From Sphingopyxis sp. QXT-31 (GTDB taxonomy: Bacteria; Pseudomonadota; Alphaproteobacteria; Sphingomonadales; Sphingomonadaceae): a stretch of 64,000 nt of DNA. Both the position numbers and the translations under genes were made by a program. Shown piece by piece: positions 24,711 through 32,398 of the stretch. Location of the stretch: positions 1,426,001 to 1,490,000 of the forward strand of contig NZ_CP019449.1 in the NCBI RefSeq assembly GCF_001984035.1. The letters are read 5' to 3'. The notes beneath the pieces were generated by a model. That model was given only the letters and a program-made list of their open reading frames with translations, did not search any database and had not been told where the DNA came from. Each line of letters begins with the position of its first letter. The first letter of the stretch is position 1.

Positions 24711-26077
24711 GCGATACTCTCCAGTTCGTCGAGCGCGGCGGTGAACAGCGCGGCGATGCGGGCGACGTCGGCGACCTTCGCGGCATCGGCGATCACGCCC
24801 ATGTCGAGATAGTCGCCGCTTCGCCGCGAAGTGATGTTGAGGAAACGGCCCGAGCCGATGATCGGCACCGGATAATTGTGGCGCTGGGCAAAGCCCGCGT
24901 AGCTGCGCGGTTCGGCGGGGCCGGGGACGTTCGACAGCGTCAGGTTGCCGGGGATCAGGCGCTTGCCGCCCGCAAGGCGATCGGCGAAGGCAGCGCGGCG
25001 GTCGCGCGCGCCATAAGGCTTTTCGGCGGCGTCGAGAAGGGCTTCGTCGTGCGGCGTGCGGCGCATCTCGGCCGCCATCGACGCCTGGATCGCGCGCAGC
25101 CGCTCGACGGGGTCGGCGAGATGCGTCGCGAGATGCGGGTGGAGCGCGACGATGCGGTTGCCGAAATCGCCATGTTCGGGGCGGCGGTACGAGCGCGCCG
25201 AATTGACGACGAGCGGCGCGTCGGGAAGGTCGCCGGTCTCGAGCAGATAGTTGCGCAGCGCGGTGCTCGCGAGCGCGAGGAAAATGTCGTTGATCGTCGC
25301 ATCGAGTGCCTTGCCCACCGCCTTCACCCGCGCGAGCGGCAGGCTGATCGTCGCATAGCGGCGTTCGGCCGAGGTCGGCCCCGAGAGCGCGAAATCGGGA
25401 GTCGGTTCGCGGTCGCCCTTATGCGCTTCGAGCGCGCCGAGCGCTTCCTTGCGGCGTGTCGACTGCTCGGCGCGGAGGTCGGCTTCGGCTGCGAAACGCG
25501 CATCGGCCTTTTCGCGCCACTTCTCGGGCTCGGGCAGCCGCGCGTCGGCGAAGCGCGCGGTCACGGGCGGCGCGGCGTCGCTGAGCAGGCGCATCACCGT
25601 CTGGAACCCGATGCCGTCGGCGACGCTGTGGTGCATCTTCAGGTAAAGCGCGCTGCCGCCCTCGGTGAGCCGCTCGAAGACATGCACGGCGAAGGGCGGG
25701 CCCGACAGGTTGAGGCGGCGCATGTTGAGCCTCGCGACCGCGGCGTAGAGATCGGCTTCGACCCACGCGCCTTCATGCGGTTCGACCGCGATCAAGGTTT
25801 CGAGGTCGGCATTGGCGATATCGGCCCAGACGTCGCTGTCATAACCGTCGGGCGCCTCGTGCAGCCGCACGAGCAGCGGCGTCGCGGGGAGCCGGTCGGC
25901 GAACTGGCGGCGGAGCGAAGCGGCGAGTTCGGCGTGCCGATCCTCGGGCACGTCGAGCAGGATGAGCGCACCGACGTGCATCGGCGACGCATCGGTCTCT
26001 GACAGGATCATGAAATGATCGTCGGGGCGCAGGCGGCGGACGCCCGGCGCGAGCCGCAACGGGTCGGCTGCGTTCAC
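24707..26077 (-). CDS. Wax ester synthase/diacylglycerol acyltransferase (WS/DGAT) family protein
   Basis: A 456-residue WS/DGAT acyltransferase. The catalytic motif HHSVADG lies at about residues 148-154. The N-terminus has FMILSETDASPMHVGALI, and a later NDIFLALASTALRNYL and LTLSNVPGP match the conserved C-terminal domain. Such enzymes transfer an acyl group from CoA to an alcohol or diacylglycerol. The start is GTG 26077, three bases after the ACAD small-subunit stop. Its place inside an acyl-CoA degradation operon is unusual: it may esterify a hydroxylated intermediate, or store excess acyl-CoA. Confidence 0.85.
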   Translation of the reverse strand: MNAADPLRLAPGVRRLRPDDHFMILSETDASPMHVGALILLDVPEDRHAELAASLRRQFADRLPATPLLVRLHEAPDGYDSDVWADIANADLETLIAVEPHEGAWVEADLYAAVARLNMRRLNLSGPPFAVHVFERLTEGGSALYLKMHHSVADGIGFQTVMRLLSDAAPPVTARFADARLPEPEKWREKADARFAAEADLRAEQSTRRKEALGALEAHKGDREPTPDFALSGPTSAERRYATISLPLARVKAVGKALDATINDIFLALASTALRNYLLETGDLPDAPLVVNSARSYRRPEHGDFGNRIVALHPHLATHLADPVERLRAIQASMAAEMRRTPHDEALLDAAEKPYGARDRRAAFADRLAGGKRLIPGNLTLSNVPGPAEPRSYAGFAQRHNYPVPIIGSGRFLNITSRRSGDYLDMGVIADAAKVADVARIAALFTAALDELESIA

Positions 26078-26080
26078 CGC

Positions 26081-27064
26081 CTACCAGCCGGCCAATGTTG
26101 CGGCGCGGGCGCGGTGCTCGGCGGGGCTGCCGAGCCAGGCGCGGTCGGCCATCGCGCGGCGGAACCAGTAGTTGAGGCCATATTCCCACGTATAGCCGAT
26201 GCCGCCATGCGCGGCGACGGCGGCGCGGGTGGTCTGGATATAGGTGTCGCACAGATGCGCCTTCGCCATCGCCGCGGCGCGCGGGGCGTCGGGAAGCTCG
26301 GCGTCCCAGGCATAGGCGGCGTACCAGACCAGCGCGCGCGCGGGCTCGACGGCGAGCGCCATATGCGCGAGCTGGTGCTTGAGCGCCTGGAAGCGTCCGA
26401 TCGGCTGGCCGAACTGCTCGCGCTCCTTGGCGTAGGCGACGCTCATGTCGGTGACCTTCTGCGCGCCGCCGAGCGCGTCGGCGGCGACGAGGACGAGCGC
26501 GGCGTCGGCGAGGCGCGCGGTCATCGGGTCGGTGGCGGCGAAGAGGGTTTCGCCGGCATCGTCGGGAGTGGAGACCTTGGACATCGGGCGGGTTCGGTCG
26601 GCGGCCTTCACGGGTTCGATGGTGACGTCGGCGGCAGGGACGAGGCGGACGCCCTTCGCGCGGTCGACGATCAGGAACAGGTCGGCGGCGCGTGCGCTGG
26701 GGGCATAGTCGCTGCCGCCGTGGAGCAGCGTCGCGACCTGCGCGCCGCTTGCCAGCGCCTCGGCATCGCCCTTGCCACTCGCGACCACCGCCGCGACCGC
26801 CAGCAATTGCCCGATTAGCGGCCCCGCGGCGGCTGCCTCGCCCGCGACCTCGCACACGAGCGCGGCATCTAGCAGCCCCATGCCGCTATCGGGTGCCAGC
26901 ATCCCGCCGAGGCCGAGCGCCATCAGCGCATGCCAGCTGGCGCGGTCGAAATCTTCGTCGCCGTCGGCGAAGGCGTGGATACGCTCGATCGGCCAGCTGT
27001 CGGCGAGGGTGCCGCGCACCGCATCCTGGATCGCCTTCTGCTCTTCGGTCAGATGGAAATGCAC
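26081..27064 (-). CDS. Acyl-CoA dehydrogenase, small subunit (pair 2)
   Basis: A 327-residue ACAD-family subunit with a divergent middle domain. The C-terminal domain has REQFGQPIGRFQALKHQLAHM near residue 213 and AAHGGIGYTWEYGLNYWFRR. There is no ER-type glutamate and no SEPGAGSD segment. The start is GTG 27064, one base after the stop of the large-subunit gene, and no ATG lies close by. Its partner is the product of 27066-28277. The WEYGLNYW C-terminus is typical of FadE small subunits of steroid-type heterotetramers. Confidence 0.87.
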   Translation of the reverse strand: MHFHLTEEQKAIQDAVRGTLADSWPIERIHAFADGDEDFDRASWHALMALGLGGMLAPDSGMGLLDAALVCEVAGEAAAAGPLIGQLLAVAAVVASGKGDAEALASGAQVATLLHGGSDYAPSARAADLFLIVDRAKGVRLVPAADVTIEPVKAADRTRPMSKVSTPDDAGETLFAATDPMTARLADAALVLVAADALGGAQKVTDMSVAYAKEREQFGQPIGRFQALKHQLAHMALAVEPARALVWYAAYAWDAELPDAPRAAAMAKAHLCDTYIQTTRAAVAAHGGIGYTWEYGLNYWFRRAMADRAWLGSPAEHRARAATLAGW

Positions 27065-27065
27065 C

Positions 27066-28277
27066 TCAGCGCTCCCCGCTCATCGCAAGGTCGCGCGGCA
27101 GGCCGAGGCCGCGTTCGCCGATGATGTTGCGCTGGATGTTCGACGCGCCGCCGGCGATCGAATTGCCGAGGCTGCCCATGATCTGGTCGAGCCATTTTTC
27201 GGGCCCGCGCGGCCCGCGATTGCTGCGCCCGCCCGCGCCCGCGGGCTCGAGGAAGCCATGCTCGCCGATCAGTTCCTGCGCGAGCAACGCCATTTCGTGG
27301 CCGATTTCGGTGAGCAGCAATTTCATCATCAGCGCGACCGGACCGGGGTCCTCGCCTGCGGCGGCGCAGCTGAAGATACGATAGCTCGAATAGCGGTGCG
27401 ACAGGACCGAGCCCTCGATCTGCGTCAGCTTGTCGCGGACGATCGGGTCGTCGATGCGGCCGACCTCCTTGGCAAGATCGACCAGCTTGGCGAACTGCTT
27501 GCCGAGCCCGTCGGCACCGCCGATGCTTGCGCGTTCGTGCTTGAGCGTCGTGCGGCTGACGGTCCAGCCCTGCCCGCGCTCGCCGACCTGCCAGCTCACC
27601 GGCGTTTCGGCGTTGTCGAAGAAGAATTCGCAGAAGGTGTGGTCGCCCTCCTCGCCGGTCATCTGGCGGATCGGGCGGCGGGTGACGCCGGGCTGGTCGA
27701 GGTCGATCAGCAGATAGGTGATGCCGTCGTGCTTGGGCGCGTCGGGTTCGGTGCGCACGAGCATGAACATGTGGGTCGATTGCATGCCCTGCGAGGTCCA
27801 GATCTTCTGGCCGTTGATGATCCATTTTTTGCCATCGGCGGAGAGTTCGCCCTTGGTGCGCACGCTCGCGAGGTCGCTGCCCGATCCCGGCTCCGAATAG
27901 CCCTGCCCCCAGATATAGTCGCCCTCGACGGTCTTGCGGATGAAAAGCTCTTTCTGCTCTTCGGTCCCCTTTTCGAGCAGGGTGGGCACGGTCATGTTCA
28001 TGCCGTTGCCGCCGACCTCCATCGGCGCGCGCGCGCGGGCGAATTCCTCGCGGATCACCTGCGCCTTGATGACATCGACGGGCTGCTCGGAGCCGCCATA
28101 GATTTTCGGGATCGCGCGATAGAGATAGCCCTCGCCGGTCGCGAGCGCGCGGAAGGTGCGGATGAAGGCTTTCAGCTCGGCGCCGCGCGTGTCCGAGGGC
28201 GGCGGCCAGTGTAGCGACAGGAAGGCGCGGACTTCCGCGCGAAAGGCTTCGGCGGCCGCGCCATAGCTCAGGTCCAT
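27066..28277 (-). CDS. Acyl-CoA dehydrogenase, large subunit (pair 2)
   Basis: A 403-residue ACAD-fold protein with GYSEPGSGSDLAS near residue 127, KIWTSQGMQS, LLIDLDQPGVTRRPIRQMTGE and the catalytic-type LKHERASIGG near residue 247. The C-terminus is AGGASNIQRNIIGERGLGLPRD. The RxxFxxxI..FQ segment is missing and is supplied by the small subunit. ATG 28277 follows AGGGAGAGCG. It is the first gene of a leftward operon (28277 to 22717), and its promoter region holds operator copy 4 opposite the thioesterase gene. Confidence 0.9.
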   Translation of the reverse strand: MDLSYGAAAEAFRAEVRAFLSLHWPPPSDTRGAELKAFIRTFRALATGEGYLYRAIPKIYGGSEQPVDVIKAQVIREEFARARAPMEVGGNGMNMTVPTLLEKGTEEQKELFIRKTVEGDYIWGQGYSEPGSGSDLASVRTKGELSADGKKWIINGQKIWTSQGMQSTHMFMLVRTEPDAPKHDGITYLLIDLDQPGVTRRPIRQMTGEEGDHTFCEFFFDNAETPVSWQVGERGQGWTVSRTTLKHERASIGGADGLGKQFAKLVDLAKEVGRIDDPIVRDKLTQIEGSVLSHRYSSYRIFSCAAAGEDPGPVALMMKLLLTEIGHEMALLAQELIGEHGFLEPAGAGGRSNRGPRGPEKWLDQIMGSLGNSIAGGASNIQRNIIGERGLGLPRDLAMSGER

Positions 28278-28316
28278 CGCTCGCTCTCCCTAAACGTCGG
28301 CGAATCTATGCTTGAG

Positions 28317-28333
28317 TTATATAACTACGTCAA
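28317..28333. promoter_or_regulatory. Shared island operator, copy 4
   Basis: TTATATAACTACGTCAA, almost exactly midway between the leftward start at 28277 and the rightward start at 28373 (39 bases on each side). Core ATAAC-TAC-GTCAA. Confidence 0.66.
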
Positions 28334-28372
28334 CCATGTTGTGCGGCGAGCAATGCATGATAAGGGGCGCCG

Positions 28373-29161
28373 ATGACCGATAGCACCGATCCCATCCCGC
28401 ATTATTTCGTCTCCACCGCCGAGGGTTTCGACCCGACGGGCCTGTCGCGCAACCCCTGGTTCGCCGATGCGGTCGCGGGCGGGCCGGTTTCGGCGCTGTT
28501 CGGGCATATGATCGAGCAGGCGGGGTTCGAGCCGGGGTTCGAGATCTGCCGCGTGACGATCGACATATTGGGCGTCGTGCCGCGGGCGTTGCTTGTGCCG
28601 CGTCTTGTGCCGGTGCGGCAGGGACGGCAGGCACAGTTGCACCGCATCGAGTTGTTCGCGGACGCGAAGATCGTGGCGCAGGCGCATGTGCTGCTGGCGC
28701 GCCAGATCGACACGCCAGCGTTCGACCCGCCGCAGCCGCATCCGGCGGCCGAGGACGTGCCCGAGGACAATTTCCTGATCGGCGCGAGCATGGCGGGGGC
28801 GATCCGGACGCGGCCGATCATGGGCCGGGTGCGCGAGCCGGGGCGCGGGGTGGCGTGGATGTGCATGAACGGCGAGGTGGTGGCGGGCGTGCCGGCGTCG
28901 CCCTTCGTCAAGGCGTGCCTGTTCGCCGATTTCGGCAATGGCGTCGGCAGCGCGACGCACGCGCATGAGTGGAGCTATGCCAATCTCGACATCTCGGTCC
29001 AGTTCTTCCGCATGCCGCGCGGCGAATGGTTTTTGCTCGACTGTCATACCGAGGGCGCGGGCAACGGGCATGCGGTGGCACAGAGCGTGTTTGCCGATGC
29101 CGACGGGGTCTATGCCAAGGGGACGCAGACCATATTCGTCGGGCCGGGGCAGCCTCGGTAG
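28373..29161 (+). CDS. Acyl-CoA thioesterase, TesB-like double hotdog
   Basis: A 262-residue protein with two hotdog domains. The C-terminal one has THAHEWSYANLDISVQFFRMP, GEWFLLDCHTEG and AQSVFADADGVYAKGTQTIF, matching TesB/ACOT8-like thioesterases, including the Asp/Gln-type catalytic region (LLDCHT). It hydrolyses acyl-CoA to free acid and CoA, and could release dead-end intermediates or recycle CoA. It is a single-gene unit between the shared operator and REP-like copy 2. Starting at ATG 28373 gives a normal family length. Confidence 0.8.
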   Translation: MTDSTDPIPHYFVSTAEGFDPTGLSRNPWFADAVAGGPVSALFGHMIEQAGFEPGFEICRVTIDILGVVPRALLVPRLVPVRQGRQAQLHRIELFADAKIVAQAHVLLARQIDTPAFDPPQPHPAAEDVPEDNFLIGASMAGAIRTRPIMGRVREPGRGVAWMCMNGEVVAGVPASPFVKACLFADFGNGVGSATHAHEWSYANLDISVQFFRMPRGEWFLLDCHTEGAGNGHAVAQSVFADADGVYAKGTQTIFVGPGQPR

Positions 29162-29183
29162 AAGGCCAGGTCTTACTCAGAAC

Positions 29184-29273
29184 CCGTTCGTGCTGAGCTT
29201 GTCGAAGCACCGTCCTTTTCTTCCTCCACGTCTGAAAGAAAGGACGGCCCTTCGACAAGCTCAGGGCAAACGG
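29184..29273. repeat. REP-like inverted repeat at convergent junction, copy 2
   Basis: Arms CCGTTCGTGCTGAGCTTGTC and its inverted relative ending GCTCAGGGCAAACGG, joined by a pyrimidine/purine-rich centre. It lies between the thioesterase stop (29161) and the crotonase stop (29295), which converge. Confidence 0.82.
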
Positions 29274-29294
29274 CGGTTCGGAAGTTGAGGCGCG

Positions 29295-30092
29295 CTATTC
29301 GCCTCGGAACTGGGGCGCGCGTTTCTCGGTCACCGCCGCCAATCCCTCGCGGTGGTCCTGGCTACCCAGCAGCAGCGCCTGATTGGGCAGGTTCGCCTGC
29401 CATTCGGCCTCCATGCTGCTTTCGAGCGCGCGCTGAATCGATTGCTTGACCGTCGCATAGCCGAGCGGCGCCGACGCTGCGAGTTCGCGCGCCAGTTGCA
29501 TGCCGCGGTCCGCAAGGTCGTCCTTTGCGACCACTTCGCTGACCAGCCCGATGCTCAGCGCTTCGTCGGCGCGCACCTGCTTGCCGCGCAGGCACATCTC
29601 CATTGCGCGGCCGAGGCCGACGATGCGGGGCAAGAGGAAGGTGCCGCCGAGCGGGGGCATGATGCCGAGCTTGATCCAGCTTTCCTGGAACATCGCGCTG
29701 TCGGCGGCGATGCGGAAGTCGCAGGCGAGCGCGAGTTCGCACCCCACCGTCACCGCCGCGCCCTGCACCAGCGTGAGCGTCGGTTTGGGGCAACGGTAGA
29801 TGGCACGCGCGGCGCCCTGGAAATTGGCGTAGACGGTGTCCTTGATCTCGCTCGCCGCCATGCCGGTCAGCCGCTGCAGGAAGGCGAAATCGGCGCCGAC
29901 CGAGAAATGCTTGCCTTCGGCGGCGAAGAGGATCGCGCGGACGTCGCGGTCGTTGGACAGCGCAGCAAAGGCATCGCGGATCTCGCCGAGCATCTCGGGC
30001 GAGGAGGCGTTGCCGATATCGGCGCGCGCAACGACGACCGCCGCGATGCCGCCGTCGTGGCGGTCGATGCGGATATGCTGGAGATCAGCCAT
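29295..30092 (-). CDS. Crotonase-family protein (second Glu replaced by Trp)
   Basis: A 265-residue crotonase-fold protein. The first catalytic position is kept (TVGCELALACD), but the second reads FQESWIKLG, with Trp where hydratases have Glu. The oxyanion-hole region is FSVGADFAFL. It may be an enoyl-CoA isomerase or an unusual hydratase/hydrolase. It overlaps the previous crotonase by 8 bases, making a coupled pair, and a hotdog hydratase lies further upstream on the same strand. The C-terminal AVTEKRAPQFRGE is the usual crotonase tail. Confidence 0.85.
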   Translation of the reverse strand: MADLQHIRIDRHDGGIAAVVVARADIGNASSPEMLGEIRDAFAALSNDRDVRAILFAAEGKHFSVGADFAFLQRLTGMAASEIKDTVYANFQGAARAIYRCPKPTLTLVQGAAVTVGCELALACDFRIAADSAMFQESWIKLGIMPPLGGTFLLPRIVGLGRAMEMCLRGKQVRADEALSIGLVSEVVAKDDLADRGMQLARELAASAPLGYATVKQSIQRALESSMEAEWQANLPNQALLLGSQDHREGLAAVTEKRAPQFRGE

Positions 30093-30882
30093 CGGGGTTT
30101 TCGGCCTTTTTCTTTTCGCGCCAGATCATCGCAGTCGCGCTGGTCGAGAGGGTCATGTTGAGCGCCTCGGCGTCGAGCGCGGCCTCGAACGCCCAATCCT
30201 CGGCATTGTTGAGGTTCGCCTTCATATAGCGATAGCCCATGCGCGGCCCGTCGGCGAGGCGGCGCGCCGCCTTCATCGTCTCGTCGCGCAGCACATTGTC
30301 GTCGAACAGACGCGTGTAGAGCCCCTTGGCGAAGGCCTCCTCGCCCGACAATTTCTCGCCGAGAAGGAAGAGTTCGCGCGCGACGCCGGTGCCGACGATC
30401 TTGGTCCAGAACCAGGTCGATCCGAAATCGCCCCCCGCGCCGATGCGGTCGAAGGCGGTGAGGAAGCTCGCGCTTTTCGCGGCGAAGCGCAGGTCGCACG
30501 CGCCCGCGATGCCGATGCCCGCGCCCGCGACGGGGCCGTTGACCATCGCGATCGTCGGCTTGGGCATTTCGTGGAGCAGGCGCGAGGTTTCCATAAAGGT
30601 GCGGAGGCGCACATGGCCCTGTTCGGTGCGGCTGCCGACGTCGGCATTCGCCGGCACGACCGCCTTGTCGGCGCCGCCTTCCTTGAGGTCGCCGCCGGCG
30701 CAAAAGCCCCTGCCCGCGCCTGTGATCACGAGGCAGCCGACCGACGAATCGCGCGCCGCGTCGGCGCAGGCATCGGCGAGCGGCGCCATGATCGAACTGG
30801 TCAGCGCGTTCAATCGGTCGGGCCGGTTGAGGGTGATGGTGCGGACGCCTTCGGCGTCGTCGATCAGGATTTCGTCGCTCAT
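30085..30882 (-). CDS. Crotonase-family protein, PaaG-like (both Glu positions changed)
   Basis: A 265-residue crotonase-fold protein. It has FCAGGDLKEG for the oxyanion hole, but GAGIGIAGACD and FLTAFDRIGAGGDFG where hydratases carry the two glutamates. The Phe at the second position and an Asp a few residues later recall PaaG-type isomerases. The start ATG 30882 follows GGGGAGGAATT, and this ribosome binding site is formed by the end of the intergenic repeat at 30886-31028. A longer in-frame start would translate the repeat and is rejected. Confidence 0.83.
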   Translation of the reverse strand: MSDEILIDDAEGVRTITLNRPDRLNALTSSIMAPLADACADAARDSSVGCLVITGAGRGFCAGGDLKEGGADKAVVPANADVGSRTEQGHVRLRTFMETSRLLHEMPKPTIAMVNGPVAGAGIGIAGACDLRFAAKSASFLTAFDRIGAGGDFGSTWFWTKIVGTGVARELFLLGEKLSGEEAFAKGLYTRLFDDNVLRDETMKAARRLADGPRMGYRYMKANLNNAEDWAFEAALDAEALNMTLSTSATAMIWREKKKAENPDG

Positions 30883-30885
30883 AAT

Positions 30886-31028
30886 TCCTCCCCGCTTGCG
30901 GGGAGGGGGACCGTCCCCGCACTTGCGGGGATGGTGGAGGGGGCTCTCGGCATCAACCGCCGGCGCCTTGCCTCCAACCCCCTCCGTCAGCGCTGCGCGC
31001 TGCCACCTCCCCACTAGTGGGGAGGATC
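30886..31028. repeat. CCTCCCC/GGGGAGG palindromic intergenic repeat
   Basis: Several small inverted repeats (CCTCCCCGCTTGCGGGGAGG and CCCCGCACTTGCGGGG) are followed by GGTGGAGGGGGC and, inverted, by CCCCCTCC and CCTCCCCACTAGTGGGGAGG. The element separates two leftward genes of one operon. It is related to the repeat at 50354-50466. The end next to the crotonase gene provides its Shine-Dalgarno sequence. Confidence 0.75.
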
Positions 31029-31037
31029 GGGTTTTCG

Positions 31038-32324
31038 TCAATCCCCGCCGAGTTCGCGGTGGCGGGCTAGCATCGCCACCGCCTTCTCCGCCAGTTCCTC
31101 AGGCACCGCCGGATAGAGCGGCAGCGGCCGCGTCTTGCTCGGCAGCGCGATCGTCGCGGTCGCGCGCACCGTTTCCTCGTCGCGCTGATTGGTGAATTTC
31201 ACCGCGACGTCGACCAGGCTCTGCCCGCCTTCCTGCCGCTTCGCAAGCACTTCGCCGGTGACGCGCTGGACGTCGCCCATATAGTTGAACTTGCGGATCT
31301 CGTCGTGGATGTGGGTGATGACGGCGTCGTCGCCCGCCCAGTCGCTGAGATATTGCCACAGGTAATTTTCGCGCATGACCCCATAGTCATAGGCCATCGG
31401 ATTGCCGATCGCCTGCGCCCACAGCGGGTCCCAGTGCAGCCGCTGCGCGACGTCGGGGATGCCATGCTCGTTCTTCACATAGAAGGCGGGGATGCGCTGG
31501 CGATTCTTGTGCGCGAGGCGGTTCGCGGTCGGCGCATAGGGGACGAAGCCGTAACCGCCCGCGTGGAAGCAGATGACGTCGGTGACGGTCAGCGGGCCCT
31601 TCGCCTGCAAGCCGACCGAATCGCCCTTCTCGACACTTTCGAACCAGCGCTTCTCGGCGCCCTGGACATGTTCCTTGGCGTAGATGTCCTCGATCGCCTG
31701 CATTTCCTCGTCGGTGTAGCTGGCGGGCTGGATCGCCGAATATTTGCCCTTTTTCACCGCGGTCTTGCGCTCGGTGAGCACGCGCAGGATGCGGTAGACC
31801 GCGACGACCTCGCCGCGCTGGTTGATCTTCACGTCGCGGCGTACGCCGATGACCGAACGGCCGGCGAATTCGGACTGCTTGACCTCGACGCTCTCGTCGC
31901 CGTTGAAGCTGTAGATCGTGTCGCCCGGAAAGATCGGGCGGTAGAAGTCCCATTGCGACCCCGACACGAAGACGTGGACGCCCTTGAACAGGGACTTTTT
32001 CAGCGCCTTGATCTCGTCGGGGACGGGATCGCTTTTCATCGGCTTGTTGATGATGCCCGCCATCATGCCGGGCGCGATCACGCTGCCCCAGCGCGTCTTC
32101 TTCGCATAGTTGGGATCGGTGTAGAGCGGCTTGTCGTCACCCATGCCGTGCGCGAAGTTGCGGATATTATCCTCGGTCGCGGTGGTGATATATTCGCGGG
32201 TCTTGGCAGCTTGGTCGAATCCCAGGAGCTTGCGCTGCCGTTCGATATCGTCGTCGGTAATCTCGTAGGCGACGGCCTTTTGCCACTCATCGCTCTCTTT
32301 GATGTCGGTTTTCGCCTCGGCCAT
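31038..32324 (-). CDS. Double-hotdog MaoC/FAS1-like dehydratase (enoyl-CoA hydratase 2 type)
   Basis: A 428-residue protein with two hotdog domains. The N-terminal FAS1-like dehydratase domain (about residues 35-190) has NIRNFAHGMGDDKPLYTDPNYA and WGSVIAPGMMAGI. The C-terminal MaoC-like domain (from about residue 250) has LTVTDVICFHAGGY and HIHDEIRKFNYMGDVQRV. Such proteins hydrate bulky enoyl-CoA substrates. ATG 32324 follows GGGAGAT; an in-frame GTG at 32342 precedes this site and is rejected. It heads the leftward operon with the two crotonases and has operator copy 5 upstream. No DUF35 domain is fused, unlike ChsH2. Confidence 0.82.
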   Translation of the reverse strand: MAEAKTDIKESDEWQKAVAYEITDDDIERQRKLLGFDQAAKTREYITTATEDNIRNFAHGMGDDKPLYTDPNYAKKTRWGSVIAPGMMAGIINKPMKSDPVPDEIKALKKSLFKGVHVFVSGSQWDFYRPIFPGDTIYSFNGDESVEVKQSEFAGRSVIGVRRDVKINQRGEVVAVYRILRVLTERKTAVKKGKYSAIQPASYTDEEMQAIEDIYAKEHVQGAEKRWFESVEKGDSVGLQAKGPLTVTDVICFHAGGYGFVPYAPTANRLAHKNRQRIPAFYVKNEHGIPDVAQRLHWDPLWAQAIGNPMAYDYGVMRENYLWQYLSDWAGDDAVITHIHDEIRKFNYMGDVQRVTGEVLAKRQEGGQSLVDVAVKFTNQRDEETVRATATIALPSKTRPLPLYPAVPEELAEKAVAMLARHRELGGD

Positions 32325-32345
32325 CTTTATCTCCCTTGTCACCAG

Positions 32346-32362
32346 TTATATAACTAGGTAAT
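32346..32362. promoter_or_regulatory. Shared island operator, copy 5
   Basis: TTATATAACTAGGTAAT, in the 74-base divergent gap between the hotdog hydratase (start 32324) and the acyl-CoA ligase (start 32399). Core ATAAC-TAG-GTAAT. Confidence 0.66.
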
Positions 32363-32398
32363 ACATCCTCAAGAGTGACGCAAGGGGATTAAGCCGCA

